A stretch of 64,000 bases of DNA from the NCBI RefSeq assembly GCF_009759685.1, contig NZ_CP046654.1, positions 1,798,001 to 1,862,000 on the forward strand. Direction: 5' to 3'. Of the stretch, positions 1-9,620 are shown one piece after another. Under the pieces are notes generated by a model. The model had not been told where the DNA came from. It saw only the letters and a program-made list of their open reading frames with translations, and did not search any database. The position numbers and the translations under genes are program-made. The stretch is from Acinetobacter baumannii. GTDB lineage: Bacteria > Pseudomonadota > Gammaproteobacteria > Pseudomonadales > Moraxellaceae. Positions within the stretch are counted from its first letter, which is position 1. Each line of letters begins with the position of its first letter.

Positions 1-409
1 TTAAGGCTTTGAGTTGCTCAGCGTTATTTAAACTTGATAATTCAATGGTGAGGTCAGGGTGTTGTAAGCGCAGATTTGGAAGTACGTATGGAAAAATTTT
101 CATTTCTGCTATGGGGACGAAACCGATACGTAATAATTGTTGTTTAGCCTTTGAGACTTGGCGGGCCATCGCTACTGCTTTATCAGCTTGAGCAAGCGTT
201 AAACGGGCATGCTCTAAAAATACTTCACCTTCTTCTGTTAACTCAACTTTACGTTTTGTGCGGTTTAAAAGTCGTACCCCGACATCTTCTTCTAAATCTT
301 TAATTTGTTGGCTAAGGGAGGGTTGAGCAGTATAGAGTTTGAGAGCGGCCTTACTAAAATTTAATTCTTCAGCAACTGTAATGAAATATCGAAGATGGCG
401 TAATTCCAT
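1..409 (-). CDS. LysR-family transcriptional regulator, N-terminal part (cut by window edge)
   Basis: The reading frame starts at the ATG on the minus strand at 409 and is still open at base 1, so about 136 residues are visible. It begins MELRHLRYFI and carries the winged helix-turn-helix typical of LysR regulators (FSKAALKLYTAQPSLSQQIKDLE at about residues 18-40), followed by the start of the effector-binding domain. The N-terminus resembles the BenM/CatM-type subgroup that is common in Acinetobacter. The target genes and inducer cannot be read from the fragment. The gene faces away from the metallo-hydrolase gene at 1143, with a 733-bp gap between them. Confidence 0.85.
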   Translation of the reverse strand, partial: MELRHLRYFITVAEELNFSKAALKLYTAQPSLSQQIKDLEEDVGVRLLNRTKRKVELTEEGEVFLEHARLTLAQADKAVAMARQVSKAKQQLLRIGFVPIAEMKIFPYVLPNLRLQHPDLTIELSSLNNAEQLKAL

Positions 410-1142
410 AAGACTAATCCAAAAAATGTCTTACTATGATTTAAGTAAAGTATAAAGCATAAAACTATATAGCGTGAAGGTGCTTTAGGTATTTATAAAA
501 TAAATGAAAATTTATAAATCATTATGAAATTAATATGAAATTTTATTTAATTATTAATTTGTAAAATATATTAATTCATATTCATAACCAAAGTGATTTT
601 AAATTTAGAAAAGAAATTTAAATTACTTTTCAGAAATTCACTTAAAGTTTTCTCATATTATGAAAAAAAGTATTGTTAATTTAACAATTGAGAATCTTAA
701 TTTCTAACAAAAAATGTGTAAGGAGTATTTTGTTAATAAATGTTTCGGTTCATCTTGCTATTTTTTTTAATTTTTTCAATGCATGTGCTACTTGGTTTAA
801 TAGTTTATATATGAAGCAAAATTGATAAAATTGAGCAGTTTTAAAAATAAGAGATTAACCACAAAGAAACTAGCTCACCTCTGTTGTAAGTCTTTGCTTA
901 TTATATTCTATTGTTATGTTATACAGTAGCTTTTAATAAGAATAGTAATTAACGAATCACAAACTCAACACATCTAAACATTTTTTGTGGCACTTTAGAT
1001 TGATCTATGTCGGCTGTGACAAAAATAAAAGGGATATTTATATGATAAATAAGTGTAAGTGTCATAGCTTAATTTATTTAAATCGCTAAGATAGAAAACT
1101 GAATGATTCATCCTCCTGATGCTACAACCATAGAATAAGCCC
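410..1142. other. Long AT-rich intergenic region
   Basis: This 733-bp stretch between two divergent genes is clearly richer in A+T than its neighbours, with many A and T tracts at 480-680 and 750-850. It must contain the promoters of the LysR gene (left) and possibly of the hydrolase gene (right). I see no RNA gene or convincing terminator. The only coding candidate is the very short hydrophobic frame at 740-814, listed separately. The composition would suit binding by H-NS-like silencers, but that is inference. Confidence 0.5.
740..814 (+). CDS. Candidate 24-residue hydrophobic small protein
   Basis: An ATG-initiated frame of 24 codons encodes an almost entirely hydrophobic peptide (MFRFILLFFLIFSMHVLLGL...) that could be a single membrane helix. 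An AAGGAG ribosome-binding motif lies at 720-725, but the 14-nt spacing is long. A TTG codon at 730 in another frame is closer to that motif. In such AT-rich DNA a short hydrophobic frame can arise by chance, so this is a candidate only. No family was recognised. Confidence 0.22.
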   Translation: MFRFILLFFLIFSMHVLLGLIVYI

Positions 1143-2195
1143 ATGAAAGACAAGCCGACATTAACTTATCAATTGCCGACTCAGTCCTGTTGGACGCATA
1201 CATGGATAAAACCACCTTTTTGTCATCCTGAACTGGGCCATGAAAATGATACCCGTTTTTATAATCAGCAGCCTAGATCGCCTGCACGAGGATCGAAAGA
1301 GTTATTGCGTTGGTTAGTCACTCGTGAGTCTTATACTTGGAATGTTGATATTCAGAATGAATATGATGTACGTGTTAATACACCAATTGCTTTACCACAA
1401 AACCGTCCACATGCGGATTTAGATGATTGGCAAGTTTGGTTTGTAGGGCATGCTACGGTACTCATTCAAATTGGACCTTATAACTTTATTACCGATCCGG
1501 TATGGTGTGACTACGCAAGTCCTTTACATGGCCGTGGTCCACGCCGTGTATGCCCAGCGGGTTTTGCTTTAGAACAGTTACCTACCATTCATGGGGTATT
1601 GTTGAGCCATAACCATTATGACCATATGGATTTAGCAACGCTTGAGTGGCTGCATAAGAAGTTTGCTATGCCGATTTATACAGGGCTTGGCAACGGATTT
1701 TACTTACCTAAAGAGTTCCATGTAATTGAAATGGATTGGTGGCAGGAAATTCCTTATCACGAATTAAGAATTGTTTATACACCTGCTCAGCATGGCTCGG
1801 GGCGGGGTTTACGTGACCAAAATAAGGCACTTTGGGGCGGTTTTTCGGTTTTGGCCAAAACAGGACATTGTTTCTTTGCGGGTGATACCGGTTATGCGGG
1901 CCACTTCAAACAAATTCATACGCGCTATGGCGCGCCGCGTGTGGCCTTACTTCCAATCGGAGCTTATGAACCTCGTAAATTAATGAGCTATGTTCATATG
2001 AATCCGCAAGATGCAGTTCATGCGCATTTAGATTTACAAGCACATCGGTCTGTGGCAATTCACTATCGAACTTTTCAGTTAACGGATGAGGGGCGTGAAG
2101 ATCCTGAACATGCGTTAGCTCAAGCCATTAAAGCTTCATCAAAGCTTGCTAATCCTTTTTATTGCATTCGAGAAGGGCATAAATTGACTGTCTAA
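1143..2195 (+). CDS. Metallo-beta-lactamase-fold hydrolase (NAPE-PLD/UlaG-like)
   Basis: This 350-residue protein has the MBL-fold zinc signature HNHYDH (His156, His158, Asp160, His161). Further metal-ligand regions are GDTGYAGHF near residue 250 and a late His (AIHYRTF). The N-terminal extension before the VGHATVLI strand and the overall length match bacterial relatives of N-acylphosphatidylethanolamine phospholipase D. Family knowledge therefore suggests a zinc-dependent phosphodiesterase or phospholipase-like activity in the cytoplasm, but the substrate is unknown. No signal peptide is visible. It is a single gene that ends at a bidirectional terminator shared with katG. Confidence 0.85.
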   Translation: MKDKPTLTYQLPTQSCWTHTWIKPPFCHPELGHENDTRFYNQQPRSPARGSKELLRWLVTRESYTWNVDIQNEYDVRVNTPIALPQNRPHADLDDWQVWFVGHATVLIQIGPYNFITDPVWCDYASPLHGRGPRRVCPAGFALEQLPTIHGVLLSHNHYDHMDLATLEWLHKKFAMPIYTGLGNGFYLPKEFHVIEMDWWQEIPYHELRIVYTPAQHGSGRGLRDQNKALWGGFSVLAKTGHCFFAGDTGYAGHFKQIHTRYGAPRVALLPIGAYEPRKLMSYVHMNPQDAVHAHLDLQAHRSVAIHYRTFQLTDEGREDPEHALAQAIKASSKLANPFYCIREGHKLTV

Positions 2196-2213
2196 AATTC
2201 ATTGTTTTGTATT

Positions 2214-2246
2214 AAAAAAGCCAGTTCAATTTGAACTGGCTTTTTA
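2214..2246. terminator. Bidirectional rho-independent terminator
   Basis: The palindrome GCCAGTTCAATTTGAACTGGC is flanked by an A-run on the left and a T-run on the right. It lies between the convergent hydrolase gene and katG and can serve both. Confidence 0.9.
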
Positions 2247-2261
2247 TTATTTTGGCTTAAA

Positions 2262-4418
2262 TTAAGCTAAGTCAAAACGGTCAAGATTCATGACTTTAGT
2301 CCATGCAGCAACAAAGTCTTGAACAAATTTTTCTTTACCATCTGCCTGAGCATAAACCTCTGCTAATGCACGTAAGATAGAATTCGAACCAAAGACTAAA
2401 TCATTACGTGTTGCGGTAAATTTCACTGTGCCTGATTTACGGTCTTTACCTTCAAATACTTCACTTGTTGAATCAACAGGTGCCCATACATTCGACATGT
2501 CGAGTAAGTTTGTGAAGAAGTCTGTGCTGAGTACACCAACTTGCTGAGTGAAGACACCATGTTGAGAACCATCCCAGTTAGTGCCTAGTACACGTAAACC
2601 ACCAATCAATGCAGTTAACTCTGGTGCAGTCAAAGTCAGTTGTTGTGCTTTATCAATTAATAAGACTTCAGCTGGTGTGTTGACTCCCTGTTTTTTCCAA
2701 TTTCTGAAACCGTCAGCAAGACCGAGCAGTAATTGGAATGATTCAACATCGGTTTGACTTTGTAATGCGTCAACACGACCAGGGGCAAACGGAACGGTAA
2801 TATTGAAACCTGCTGCTTGAGCAGCTTGCTCTACACCAACATTACCAGCTAACACGATTAAATCCGCCAATGACAATTGGGTTGATGCCTTGAGCTCTTC
2901 AATTTTAGTTAAAGTCTCAACAGCTTTTTTGTTTACTTCCCACTCACGTTGTGGTGATAAAGCAATACGTGCACCGTTTGCACCACCACGTTTATCTCCA
3001 CCACGGAATGTTGATGCAGATGCCCATGCAAGGGAAACCAACTCACCAGCAGATAACCCTAGAGCAACGATTTTTGCTTTTGCATCAGCAATGCTTGCAG
3101 AAGATGGTGTAGCGCTAGCAGCAGGTAATGGATCTTGCCAAATTAAATCTTCAGCAGGAACTTCTGGACCTAAATAACGTGCTTTTGGTCCCATATCGCG
3201 GTGAGTTAATTTAAACCAAGCACGAGCAAAAGCATTGGCAAAGGCTTGTGGATCGTTAAGGAAACGACGAGAGATCTTTTCAAACTCAGGGTCAAAACGT
3301 AAGGTCAAATCTGTAGTAAGCATGGTTGGCTTACGTTTAATTGATGGGTCGAAAGGATCTGGAATGATTGCTTCAGCATCTGCCGCTACCCATTGAATTG
3401 CGCCAGCAGGTGAACGTTCTTGTACCCATTCGTATTTGAAGAGGTTTTCAAAGAAGTAATTGCTCCATTGTGTTGGCGTTTGTGACCAAATAACTTCTAA
3501 ACCTGAAGTGATCGCATCTTTACCGACACCTGTGCCATAGCTGTTTGCCCAACCAAAGCCCATTTGTTCAATTGGTGCACCTTCTGGGTCTGCTTGGACA
3601 TGGTCAGCAGAGGCAGCGCCGTGAGTTTTACCTAAAGTATGACCGCCAGCAATCAAGGCAACAATTTCTTCATCATCCATTGCCATGTTGCCGAAAGTGG
3701 CACGAATAAACGGTGCTGCTGATCGTGGGTCACCACTCGCTTGTGGTCCTTCAGGGTTCACATAAATTAGGCCCATTTCGGTTGCAGCAAGATTACTGCC
3801 CGCCAATGCTTCAGAGTTACGATGAGCTAACCATTCTTTTTCATCGCCCCAGTTTACATCGTTGTCTGGTTCCCAAACATCTTCACGACCGGCACCAAAA
3901 CCAAAGGTACGGAAACCAGAAGACTCAAGTGCGATGTTCCCGGCAAGAATAAATAAATCGGCCCAAGATATTTTTTGACCGTATTTTTGTTTAACTGGCC
4001 ATAGTAAACGGCGTGCTTTATCTAAACTTGCATTGTCAGGCCAACTATTTAATGGAGCAAAACGTTGTTGACCACGACCGGCACCACCACGGCCATCGCC
4101 CATACGATATGTACCGGCAGCATGCCACGCTAAACGGATAAATAAGCCCGTATAATTTCCCCAGTCGGCTGGCCACCAGTCTTGGGAATCGGTTAATACA
4201 TTTTTGATATCGGCTTTAAGTGCGTAGTAGTCGAGTTTTTTAAATTCTTGACGGTAATTAAAATCTTTACCGAGTGGATTAGAGCGTTCTGAATGTTGAT
4301 TAAGTAAGTCAACACGTAATTGATTTGGCCACCAGTGTAAATTAGCCGTGCCACCACCGACTGTTACTTGCGGTTTTGAGTTATGACCTGAAAAAGGACA
4401 TTTTGATTCGTTTGACAT
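2262..4418 (-). CDS. katG: Catalase-peroxidase KatG
   Basis: This 718-residue bifunctional haem enzyme removes hydrogen peroxide (catalase) and has broad peroxidase activity. Two peroxidase-like domains are visible. The N-terminal one has the distal triad Arg95-Trp98-His99 ([11 protein letters not shown]), the Tyr219 and Met245 that together with Trp98 form the family's Met-Tyr-Trp crosslink, and the proximal haem ligand His260 ([10 protein letters not shown]). The C-terminal domain lacks haem ligands, as is usual. Length matches the family (about 715-750). No signal peptide is present, so it is cytoplasmic. OxyR control is typical for katG, but I did not identify a convincing OxyR site. Confidence 0.97.
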   Translation of the reverse strand: MSNESKCPFSGHNSKPQVTVGGGTANLHWWPNQLRVDLLNQHSERSNPLGKDFNYRQEFKKLDYYALKADIKNVLTDSQDWWPADWGNYTGLFIRLAWHAAGTYRMGDGRGGAGRGQQRFAPLNSWPDNASLDKARRLLWPVKQKYGQKISWADLFILAGNIALESSGFRTFGFGAGREDVWEPDNDVNWGDEKEWLAHRNSEALAGSNLAATEMGLIYVNPEGPQASGDPRSAAPFIRATFGNMAMDDEEIVALIAGGHTLGKTHGAASADHVQADPEGAPIEQMGFGWANSYGTGVGKDAITSGLEVIWSQTPTQWSNYFFENLFKYEWVQERSPAGAIQWVAADAEAIIPDPFDPSIKRKPTMLTTDLTLRFDPEFEKISRRFLNDPQAFANAFARAWFKLTHRDMGPKARYLGPEVPAEDLIWQDPLPAASATPSSASIADAKAKIVALGLSAGELVSLAWASASTFRGGDKRGGANGARIALSPQREWEVNKKAVETLTKIEELKASTQLSLADLIVLAGNVGVEQAAQAAGFNITVPFAPGRVDALQSQTDVESFQLLLGLADGFRNWKKQGVNTPAEVLLIDKAQQLTLTAPELTALIGGLRVLGTNWDGSQHGVFTQQVGVLSTDFFTNLLDMSNVWAPVDSTSEVFEGKDRKSGTVKFTATRNDLVFGSNSILRALAEVYAQADGKEKFVQDFVAAWTKVMNLDRFDLA

Positions 4419-4895
4419 GATTATATTCTCTCTGGGTAATATTTATTGAGCTCTTAATAAAACTGAAGGCTCATTTTCCTGGACTTCTGGGTTAAAAAAA
4501 TGATGCGTATCGAATAAAGAAATGAGAGAACAAATGGTGAGAGAAACCGTTTTAAAAATTTTTCACTGTTATGTCAGCTCATCAGTTTTATTCAACAATA
4601 CATGAGTTTCCTTTGTTTATTATTCCTTCAATTTACTGCATGAAGGCTAAAAAACAAGAGGGAAAATGGTTCAAATTTTGCAAATAATGACGCATAGCAT
4701 GAGCTCCTTAATCATTGAAACATCGCAATATCTTTCAATTTCGTTCTTTAAATATACTAGAATCTGATTGTTTATTTTTCAAATGGATTAAATTGTCCAT
4801 ATTAATTGGTAAAACCGATTTTTGGGGGATTAAAGATCAGGAGTGCGCTAAGTGGAAGCTTAAAAATGAAGAGAAAATTTAAAAATAGATGAATT
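4419..4895. other. katG upstream region
   Basis: This is about 480 bp between katG and the ptsP terminator. It should hold the katG promoter and any peroxide-responsive operator. A very short frame with a good ribosome-binding site (4633-4695, minus strand) lies about 215 bp upstream of katG and is listed separately. I see no RNA gene. Confidence 0.5.
4633..4695 (-). CDS. Candidate 20-residue peptide upstream of katG
   Basis: Reading the minus strand, AAGGAG is followed 8 nt later by an ATG that opens a 20-codon frame (MRHYLQNLNHFPSCFLAFMQ) ending in TAA. It has the same orientation as katG and lies in its upstream region, so it could be a leader peptide or small protein on the katG transcript. 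The good Shine-Dalgarno spacing is the main support. No family is recognised. Confidence 0.35.
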   Translation of the reverse strand: MRHYLQNLNHFPSCFLAFMQ

Positions 4896-4929
4896 GAAAA
4901 AGGAGAGCTTTTTGACTCTCCTTTTTTAA
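4896..4929 (-). terminator. Rho-independent terminator of ptsP
   Basis: The arms AGGAGAG and CTCTCCT enclose an 8-nt loop and are flanked by A- and T-runs. It is placed just after the ptsP stop codon on the minus strand. Confidence 0.85.
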
Positions 4930-4933
4930 ATAT

Positions 4934-7228
4934 TTATACGCTTACAAGGCGGTTAGATTTAACCATATCGGCTAGACCGTGAGTTTTAAAGTAGTACTCA
5001 AGCCAGCTTTTTACAATAAGCGGATTATTCATTTTCATGACATCATCAAGCAGCTTTTGGGCATCTGACATTGGGACATGGCAAATTGCTTTTCGGACAC
5101 GCAGGATGTTACTTGAACTCATCGAAAGGGTATTAAAGCCCATGGCCATCAGTAAGATTGCCGATAACGGATCACCCGCCATCTCACCACAAATACTTAC
5201 CGGTTTTTGGTATTTATGACATTCCTTCACGAGTCGAGTTAAAGCCCGCAAAATAGACGGATGGAAGTGTGAATAGACGTTTGCGACATGCGGATTATTA
5301 CGGTCCACAGCAAGTAAGTATTGAGTTAAGTCATTTGAACCAACCGAGAAGAAATCGACAAGTTCTGCGAACTCATCAATTTGTAGCAGTACACTCGGTA
5401 CCTCAACCATAATCCCGATTTTTGGTTTAGTAATTTTAACTTGTTCTTCTTCTTGTACTGCAATCCAGTCACGCTCAAGTAAATAAAGTACTTCTTCGAC
5501 TTCACTTACTGTCGTTACCATTGGCAATAGGATATGCAAATTATTTAAACCAATACTGGCTTTAAGCATTGCCCGGATTTGTGCTGAGAAAATCTCCGGA
5601 TGGTCGAGCGTGAAACGAATACCGCGCCACCCTAATGCCGAGTTCTCTTCTTCAATACTGAAGTAAGGTAAGTCTTTATCGGCACCAATATCTAGGGTAC
5701 GCATGACTACCGGCTTATTGGCAAAGTGACTCAACTGTTGGCGATAGATGGCACGTTGTTCTTCTTCACCCGGGAAACGTTCCCGTAACATGAATGGAAT
5801 TTCACTACGGTACAAACCCACACCTTGAGCGCCACGTTGTACACCGCGGACTACATCGATCATGAGGCCCGTGTTCACAAACAGTTGAACAGAGACACCA
5901 TCTGGTGTAATCGCTTCTTTGGTCTCATATTGTTTGAGATCTTTTGCGATTTGCTCGTCTTCTTTTTGAATTTCTTTATAACGTTGACGTAAACGACGTG
6001 GAGGGTTTACAAAAACACGGCCCTGATAGGCATCCACAATCATTTCTGCATCATCAAGCGTATTTACAGGCAGTTCGGTTACGCCGACCACCTTTGGAAT
6101 CCCTAATGCACGGGCAACAATCACCATATGCGAATTGGCTGCGCCTTCTGACGTCACAATCGCTGCGATATTATCTACTGGTAATTCTACTAGCGCAGCG
6201 GTACTAATTTCTTCACCAATTAAAATACTGTCTGGGCTAAGTTCACGATGGCTTGAATCTTCTTCTTGTAAGCACGCTAGAATACGTCGCCCTAAGTCTT
6301 TAAGGTCAGAAACGCGTTCACGAAGATAATCGTCCTCCATTTGTGCAAATAGGGCAGTGTGTTTTTCAATTACACGGCGCACTGCACCTTGTGCCCAATG
6401 CCCATCACGGATCAGTTCTTTAATTTCTGCAGGTAAGGCATTTTCATCTAGCATTCTTAAGAATACGCTAAACAAAGCACGTTCTTCTGCCATGAGCGAG
6501 TCATGCATTTTTTCATCTAAAGAACGAATCTCTGAACGTACCGATGAAATAGCTTGATCTAAAATGCGGAGTTCATCGCTGATATCTTCTGCTTCGCGGT
6601 CAGGTACTGAACCTAAGTCGGCAGGCGGATATAAAATAATAGCGCGACCTAAAGCCACCCTACCTGCACCGGAAACGCCTTGAAAGGTCTTATAGGCAGG
6701 CCCATTGCTTGGCTTACGAAATACATCAATATTTCCAACCGCATGCGCATGTGCAATAACACCTGAGAGCTGTGCACATAAGGTGACTAAAAATGATTCG
6801 GCAGCTTCACTAAAATCTTGAGGAAGTCGATTTTGGACAACTAAAACACCCATAACCTTACGGCGATACATGACGGGTACGCCAAGGAATGAGTTATAAA
6901 TTTCTTCGCCCGTTTCAGGTAAATACAAAAAGCGTTCGTGCTTTGGCGCATTGTCAAGGTTAACAATTTCTTCACGTTGCCCAACCAGACCCACCAAGCC
7001 TTCACCTAACTGCAATGAAACATGCCCAACAGATTCTGGATTTAAGCCTTTTGAGGCCATCAATACATAACGTTGATTGCGTTCATCGAGTAAATAAATA
7101 GAGCAAACATCCACTTTCATGGCCTCAGCAACCTGATTGACCATAATGTCTAACGATTCATGCAAACTCACGGACGCATTAATCTCTTGGACAATGCGTC
7201 TTAGAGTGTCGAGTTGCATGTTTGACAT
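4934..7228 (-). CDS. ptsP: Nitrogen phosphotransferase system enzyme I (EI-Ntr)
   Basis: This 764-residue protein has an N-terminal GAF domain (about residues 1-165) followed by the PTS enzyme I module. The phosphorylated histidine is His367 in GAANSHMVIVARALG. The PEP-utilising signature DFFSVGSNDLTQYLLAVDR and the CGEMAGD motif are both present. It transfers phosphate from PEP to NPr and then EIIA-Ntr, a regulatory chain linked to nitrogen and potassium status rather than sugar uptake. The start is set by a GGAG motif 9 nt upstream of ATG. The gene follows rppH with an 85-bp gap, the same order as nudH-ptsP in Escherichia coli. Confidence 0.95.
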   Translation of the reverse strand: MSNMQLDTLRRIVQEINASVSLHESLDIMVNQVAEAMKVDVCSIYLLDERNQRYVLMASKGLNPESVGHVSLQLGEGLVGLVGQREEIVNLDNAPKHERFLYLPETGEEIYNSFLGVPVMYRRKVMGVLVVQNRLPQDFSEAAESFLVTLCAQLSGVIAHAHAVGNIDVFRKPSNGPAYKTFQGVSGAGRVALGRAIILYPPADLGSVPDREAEDISDELRILDQAISSVRSEIRSLDEKMHDSLMAEERALFSVFLRMLDENALPAEIKELIRDGHWAQGAVRRVIEKHTALFAQMEDDYLRERVSDLKDLGRRILACLQEEDSSHRELSPDSILIGEEISTAALVELPVDNIAAIVTSEGAANSHMVIVARALGIPKVVGVTELPVNTLDDAEMIVDAYQGRVFVNPPRRLRQRYKEIQKEDEQIAKDLKQYETKEAITPDGVSVQLFVNTGLMIDVVRGVQRGAQGVGLYRSEIPFMLRERFPGEEEQRAIYRQQLSHFANKPVVMRTLDIGADKDLPYFSIEEENSALGWRGIRFTLDHPEIFSAQIRAMLKASIGLNNLHILLPMVTTVSEVEEVLYLLERDWIAVQEEEQVKITKPKIGIMVEVPSVLLQIDEFAELVDFFSVGSNDLTQYLLAVDRNNPHVANVYSHFHPSILRALTRLVKECHKYQKPVSICGEMAGDPLSAILLMAMGFNTLSMSSSNILRVRKAICHVPMSDAQKLLDDVMKMNNPLIVKSWLEYYFKTHGLADMVKSNRLVSV

Positions 7229-7313
7229 GGATGTATACTCCAGTATTTTTTTAGACTATGAATGTATTTATAACAGCACTTTTAATAAAAATCATTTGCT
7301 AGATAAATGATTT

Positions 7314-7799
7314 TTAGGGTAATTGTTGCACTGGCAACTGTGTACACAACTCCACCATGGCTTTACGGTAAACATCACGTTTGAAGTTCACCACTTGACC
7401 AAGAGGATACCAATAGCTAACCCACTGCCATTCATCGAATTCAGGCGGGTCGGCGAGGTTTAACTGAATGTTTTTTGCAGGCGCAGTTAACTTCAGTAAA
7501 AACCATTTCTGTTTCTGTCCGATACATACGGGGTCAGAGTCTGACCGAATATACCGATGTGGCAAACGATAACGCAGCCATCCTTTGGTTTGCGCAATAA
7601 TCTGGACATGCTCGGGCAATAAGCCGATTTCTTCTCTCAGTTCTCGAAAAAGTGCCTGTTCAGGGGTTTCTCCAAACTGGATGCCTCCTTGTGGAAATTG
7701 CCAAGCATTGTGACCAATGCGCTTTGCCCATAAAACCTGTCCATCATCGTTTGCCAAAATGATCCCGACATTGGGTCGGAAACCTTCTGAGTCGATCAT
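7314..7799 (-). CDS. rppH: RNA pyrophosphohydrolase RppH (Nudix)
   Basis: This 161-residue Nudix hydrolase has its full Nudix box at about residues 38-60 ([20 protein letters not shown]). RppH removes pyrophosphate from the 5' end of transcripts and so starts 5'-dependent mRNA decay. The length (E. coli 176) and the [12 protein letters not shown]-terminus are diagnostic. It lies upstream of ptsP on the same strand, an association conserved in many gamma-proteobacteria. Confidence 0.95.
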   Translation of the reverse strand: MIDSEGFRPNVGIILANDDGQVLWAKRIGHNAWQFPQGGIQFGETPEQALFRELREEIGLLPEHVQIIAQTKGWLRYRLPHRYIRSDSDPVCIGQKQKWFLLKLTAPAKNIQLNLADPPEFDEWQWVSYWYPLGQVVNFKRDVYRKAMVELCTQLPVQQLP

Positions 7800-7981
7800 T
7801 TGGCTACCTAAATATTGTCTATATCGTTGACTTCGATCACGGGGACAAACACTTTTTTATGTCCAGCTCGAAAAGATCAAAGTAAAATGTTTAAATTGTT
7901 ACGATCTTAACGAATTTCTATCGACTAGCGGAGATAGATTTACATTTTTTTTCTTAAATTTCAGTTTAAACGAGAATTTTC

Positions 7982-8632
7982 ATGAAACTGGCGTTGTTTG
8001 ATTTAGACCATACCTTGTTAAATACCGATTCAGACCACTCGTGGGGTGAATTTTTAGTCAATGAAGGTTTGGTTGATCCGGTTCATCATCGTCAGATGAA
8101 TGATAAATTTTATGAAGACTACAAAGCAGGGCAACTAGATCCATATGCTTATAATGAGTTTGTTTTCGGCTTTTTAACAAAGCATGACAATAACTACTTA
8201 ACTGAGCTTCATCAGTTGTTTATGGAAAAAGTGATCCGCCCTCAAATGCGACCAAAAGGTTTTGATGCAATCAAAAAACATCAAGATTTAGGCCATACCA
8301 TTGTAGGTATTACAGCAACAAGTGATTTTATTACTGCGCCGATTTTCCGTGAATTTGGAATTACTGAAATCTTAGCAACTAACGCCGAGGTTGCTGATGG
8401 TAAATATACAGGTAAAGTGGCGGGTTTAGCGTGTTATCAAAAGGGCAAACTTGCACGTCTTGAGGCATGGCTGGACGGTCGTAGCGTTTCTGAGTCTTGG
8501 GCTTATTCAGATTCAATTAATGACCGTTTTTTACTTGAATATGCAACGCATGCGATTGCAGTCAACCCTGATGATCGCCTTGAAAAGTTAGCTCAAGAGC
8601 ACAACTGGGAAATTCAGGACTGGTCGATTTAA
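7982..8632 (+). CDS. HAD-superfamily (SerB-like, HAD-IB) phosphatase
   Basis: This 216-residue protein has HAD motif I DLDHTL with nucleophile Asp7 and acid Asp9. Motif II lies in GITATSDF (around residue 111), a lysine follows at about 154-156, and motif IV is YSDSIND (around 175-181). The helical cap after motif I and the size place it with HAD-IB hydrolases such as phosphoserine-phosphatase-like enzymes. The true substrate is not predictable. It is a stand-alone gene divergent from rppH, with a 182-bp promoter region between them. Confidence 0.88.
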   Translation: MKLALFDLDHTLLNTDSDHSWGEFLVNEGLVDPVHHRQMNDKFYEDYKAGQLDPYAYNEFVFGFLTKHDNNYLTELHQLFMEKVIRPQMRPKGFDAIKKHQDLGHTIVGITATSDFITAPIFREFGITEILATNAEVADGKYTGKVAGLACYQKGKLARLEAWLDGRSVSESWAYSDSINDRFLLEYATHAIAVNPDDRLEKLAQEHNWEIQDWSI

Positions 8633-8641
8633 TTTAAAGCA

Positions 8642-8678
8642 AGAGCTTCCTAGAAAAATGTAATATTCCGGAAGCTCT
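8642..8678. terminator. Stem-loop between convergent genes
   Basis: Perfect 9-bp arms AGAGCTTCC and GGAAGCTCT enclose a 19-nt AT-rich loop. It lies between the HAD gene and the convergent gene at 8687. The flanking T-runs are weak, so it may be an imperfect terminator for either side. Confidence 0.5.
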
Positions 8679-8686
8679 CTAATAAA

Positions 8687-9283
8687 TTATTTAACTTTCT
8701 CTGTGGTAAGCCAAATATTTGAATCAGGATTTTGTTGATGCCAAAGCTTGAATTGAGCTCGCCATTGTTGAAAAGGAACCGATAAAGTAGGTCGTGGGTC
8801 ATCACTTAAGCTATAAGCCATGCCTTCTACCAGCCATTTAGGTTTAGTTAGCATTGCTATATTTCCCCATTCTTCTACTTGTCGATGATGAATAAGCTCA
8901 TGAGTGATATAGAAATCTTTCCAGCCTCGCGGTGCAACCAATAACCCCAAATTACCAACCGCTTTAGCGGCTGCTTTTTCCATACCAAAGGTATTTGCAC
9001 ATTGTGGAGTTGAGCAAAAAACCATAGTGGGTTGTTGATGAAAAGCACCTACTTTATTTTGGGTCTCTTTTAATGCCTGATTATAAAGTGTCTTTGCAAG
9101 AGGCTGTGTCTTTGGATCATCTACACAGACTTGACCATCACAATGTAACAATGAAAGGTGATGGGCGAAAATAACACGTATCGGTTTAAACCAAATAAAT
9201 GTAACTAGAACTAAGATAGCTAAAGTTATAAATATATATAAACCGATTTTAATTATCTTTGAATATTGATTCTTCACGCTCAT
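8687..9283 (-). CDS. Membrane-anchored protein with HExxH metallopeptidase-like motif
   Basis: The start is the ATG at 9283 (MSVKNQYSKII...), giving 198 residues. An upstream in-frame ATG would add 23 unconvincing residues. An N-terminal membrane helix (about residues 10-32) leaves a periplasmic domain with HELIHHRQ followed about 23 residues later by WLVEGMAYSL. This spacing looks like the zinc site of gluzincin-type peptidases (HExxH plus a downstream Glu). Several cysteines (HCDGQVC, FCSTPQC) suggest disulphides. Substrate and role are unknown. Confidence 0.65.
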   Translation of the reverse strand: MSVKNQYSKIIKIGLYIFITLAILVLVTFIWFKPIRVIFAHHLSLLHCDGQVCVDDPKTQPLAKTLYNQALKETQNKVGAFHQQPTMVFCSTPQCANTFGMEKAAAKAVGNLGLLVAPRGWKDFYITHELIHHRQVEEWGNIAMLTKPKWLVEGMAYSLSDDPRPTLSVPFQQWRAQFKLWHQQNPDSNIWLTTEKVK

Positions 9284-9378
9284 GAATCTTAAGTGAAAAG
9301 TATAATGATAGTAGAGTAAAGGGTATATATTTATAGTATTATTTCTAATCAATATATAAATTTATTAATTAAAATAGC

Positions 9379-9615
9379 ATGACTAAAAATAAGCGCACTA
9401 AAAGTAAAGGTAGCAATGGTTTCTTTCAAGAATTTATAGATCAGCTCATTACCGCTATTTTTGGTGAGTTACTTATTTATATCATTGCTTTACTGTTTAT
9501 GAGTGCACTTGGCGGAATTATTTTCGCTGCTATATGTTTCAGTTGGGGCGTTCTATTTTTACTACTACCTTTCGCGGCTTTGATTTATATCCTTGTTAAA
9601 AAATATAGCCATTAA
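9379..9615 (+). CDS. Small two-helix membrane protein
   Basis: This 78-residue protein has a basic N-terminus (MTKNKRTKSKGS) and two strongly hydrophobic segments (about residues 25-50 and 52-73). No family is recognised. It starts 95 bp from the divergent anchored protein and ends 5 bp before the LysR stop on the opposite strand. The coding signal is moderate and the function unknown. Confidence 0.55.
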   Translation: MTKNKRTKSKGSNGFFQEFIDQLITAIFGELLIYIIALLFMSALGGIIFAAICFSWGVLFLLLPFAALIYILVKKYSH

Positions 9616-9620
9616 TACCG

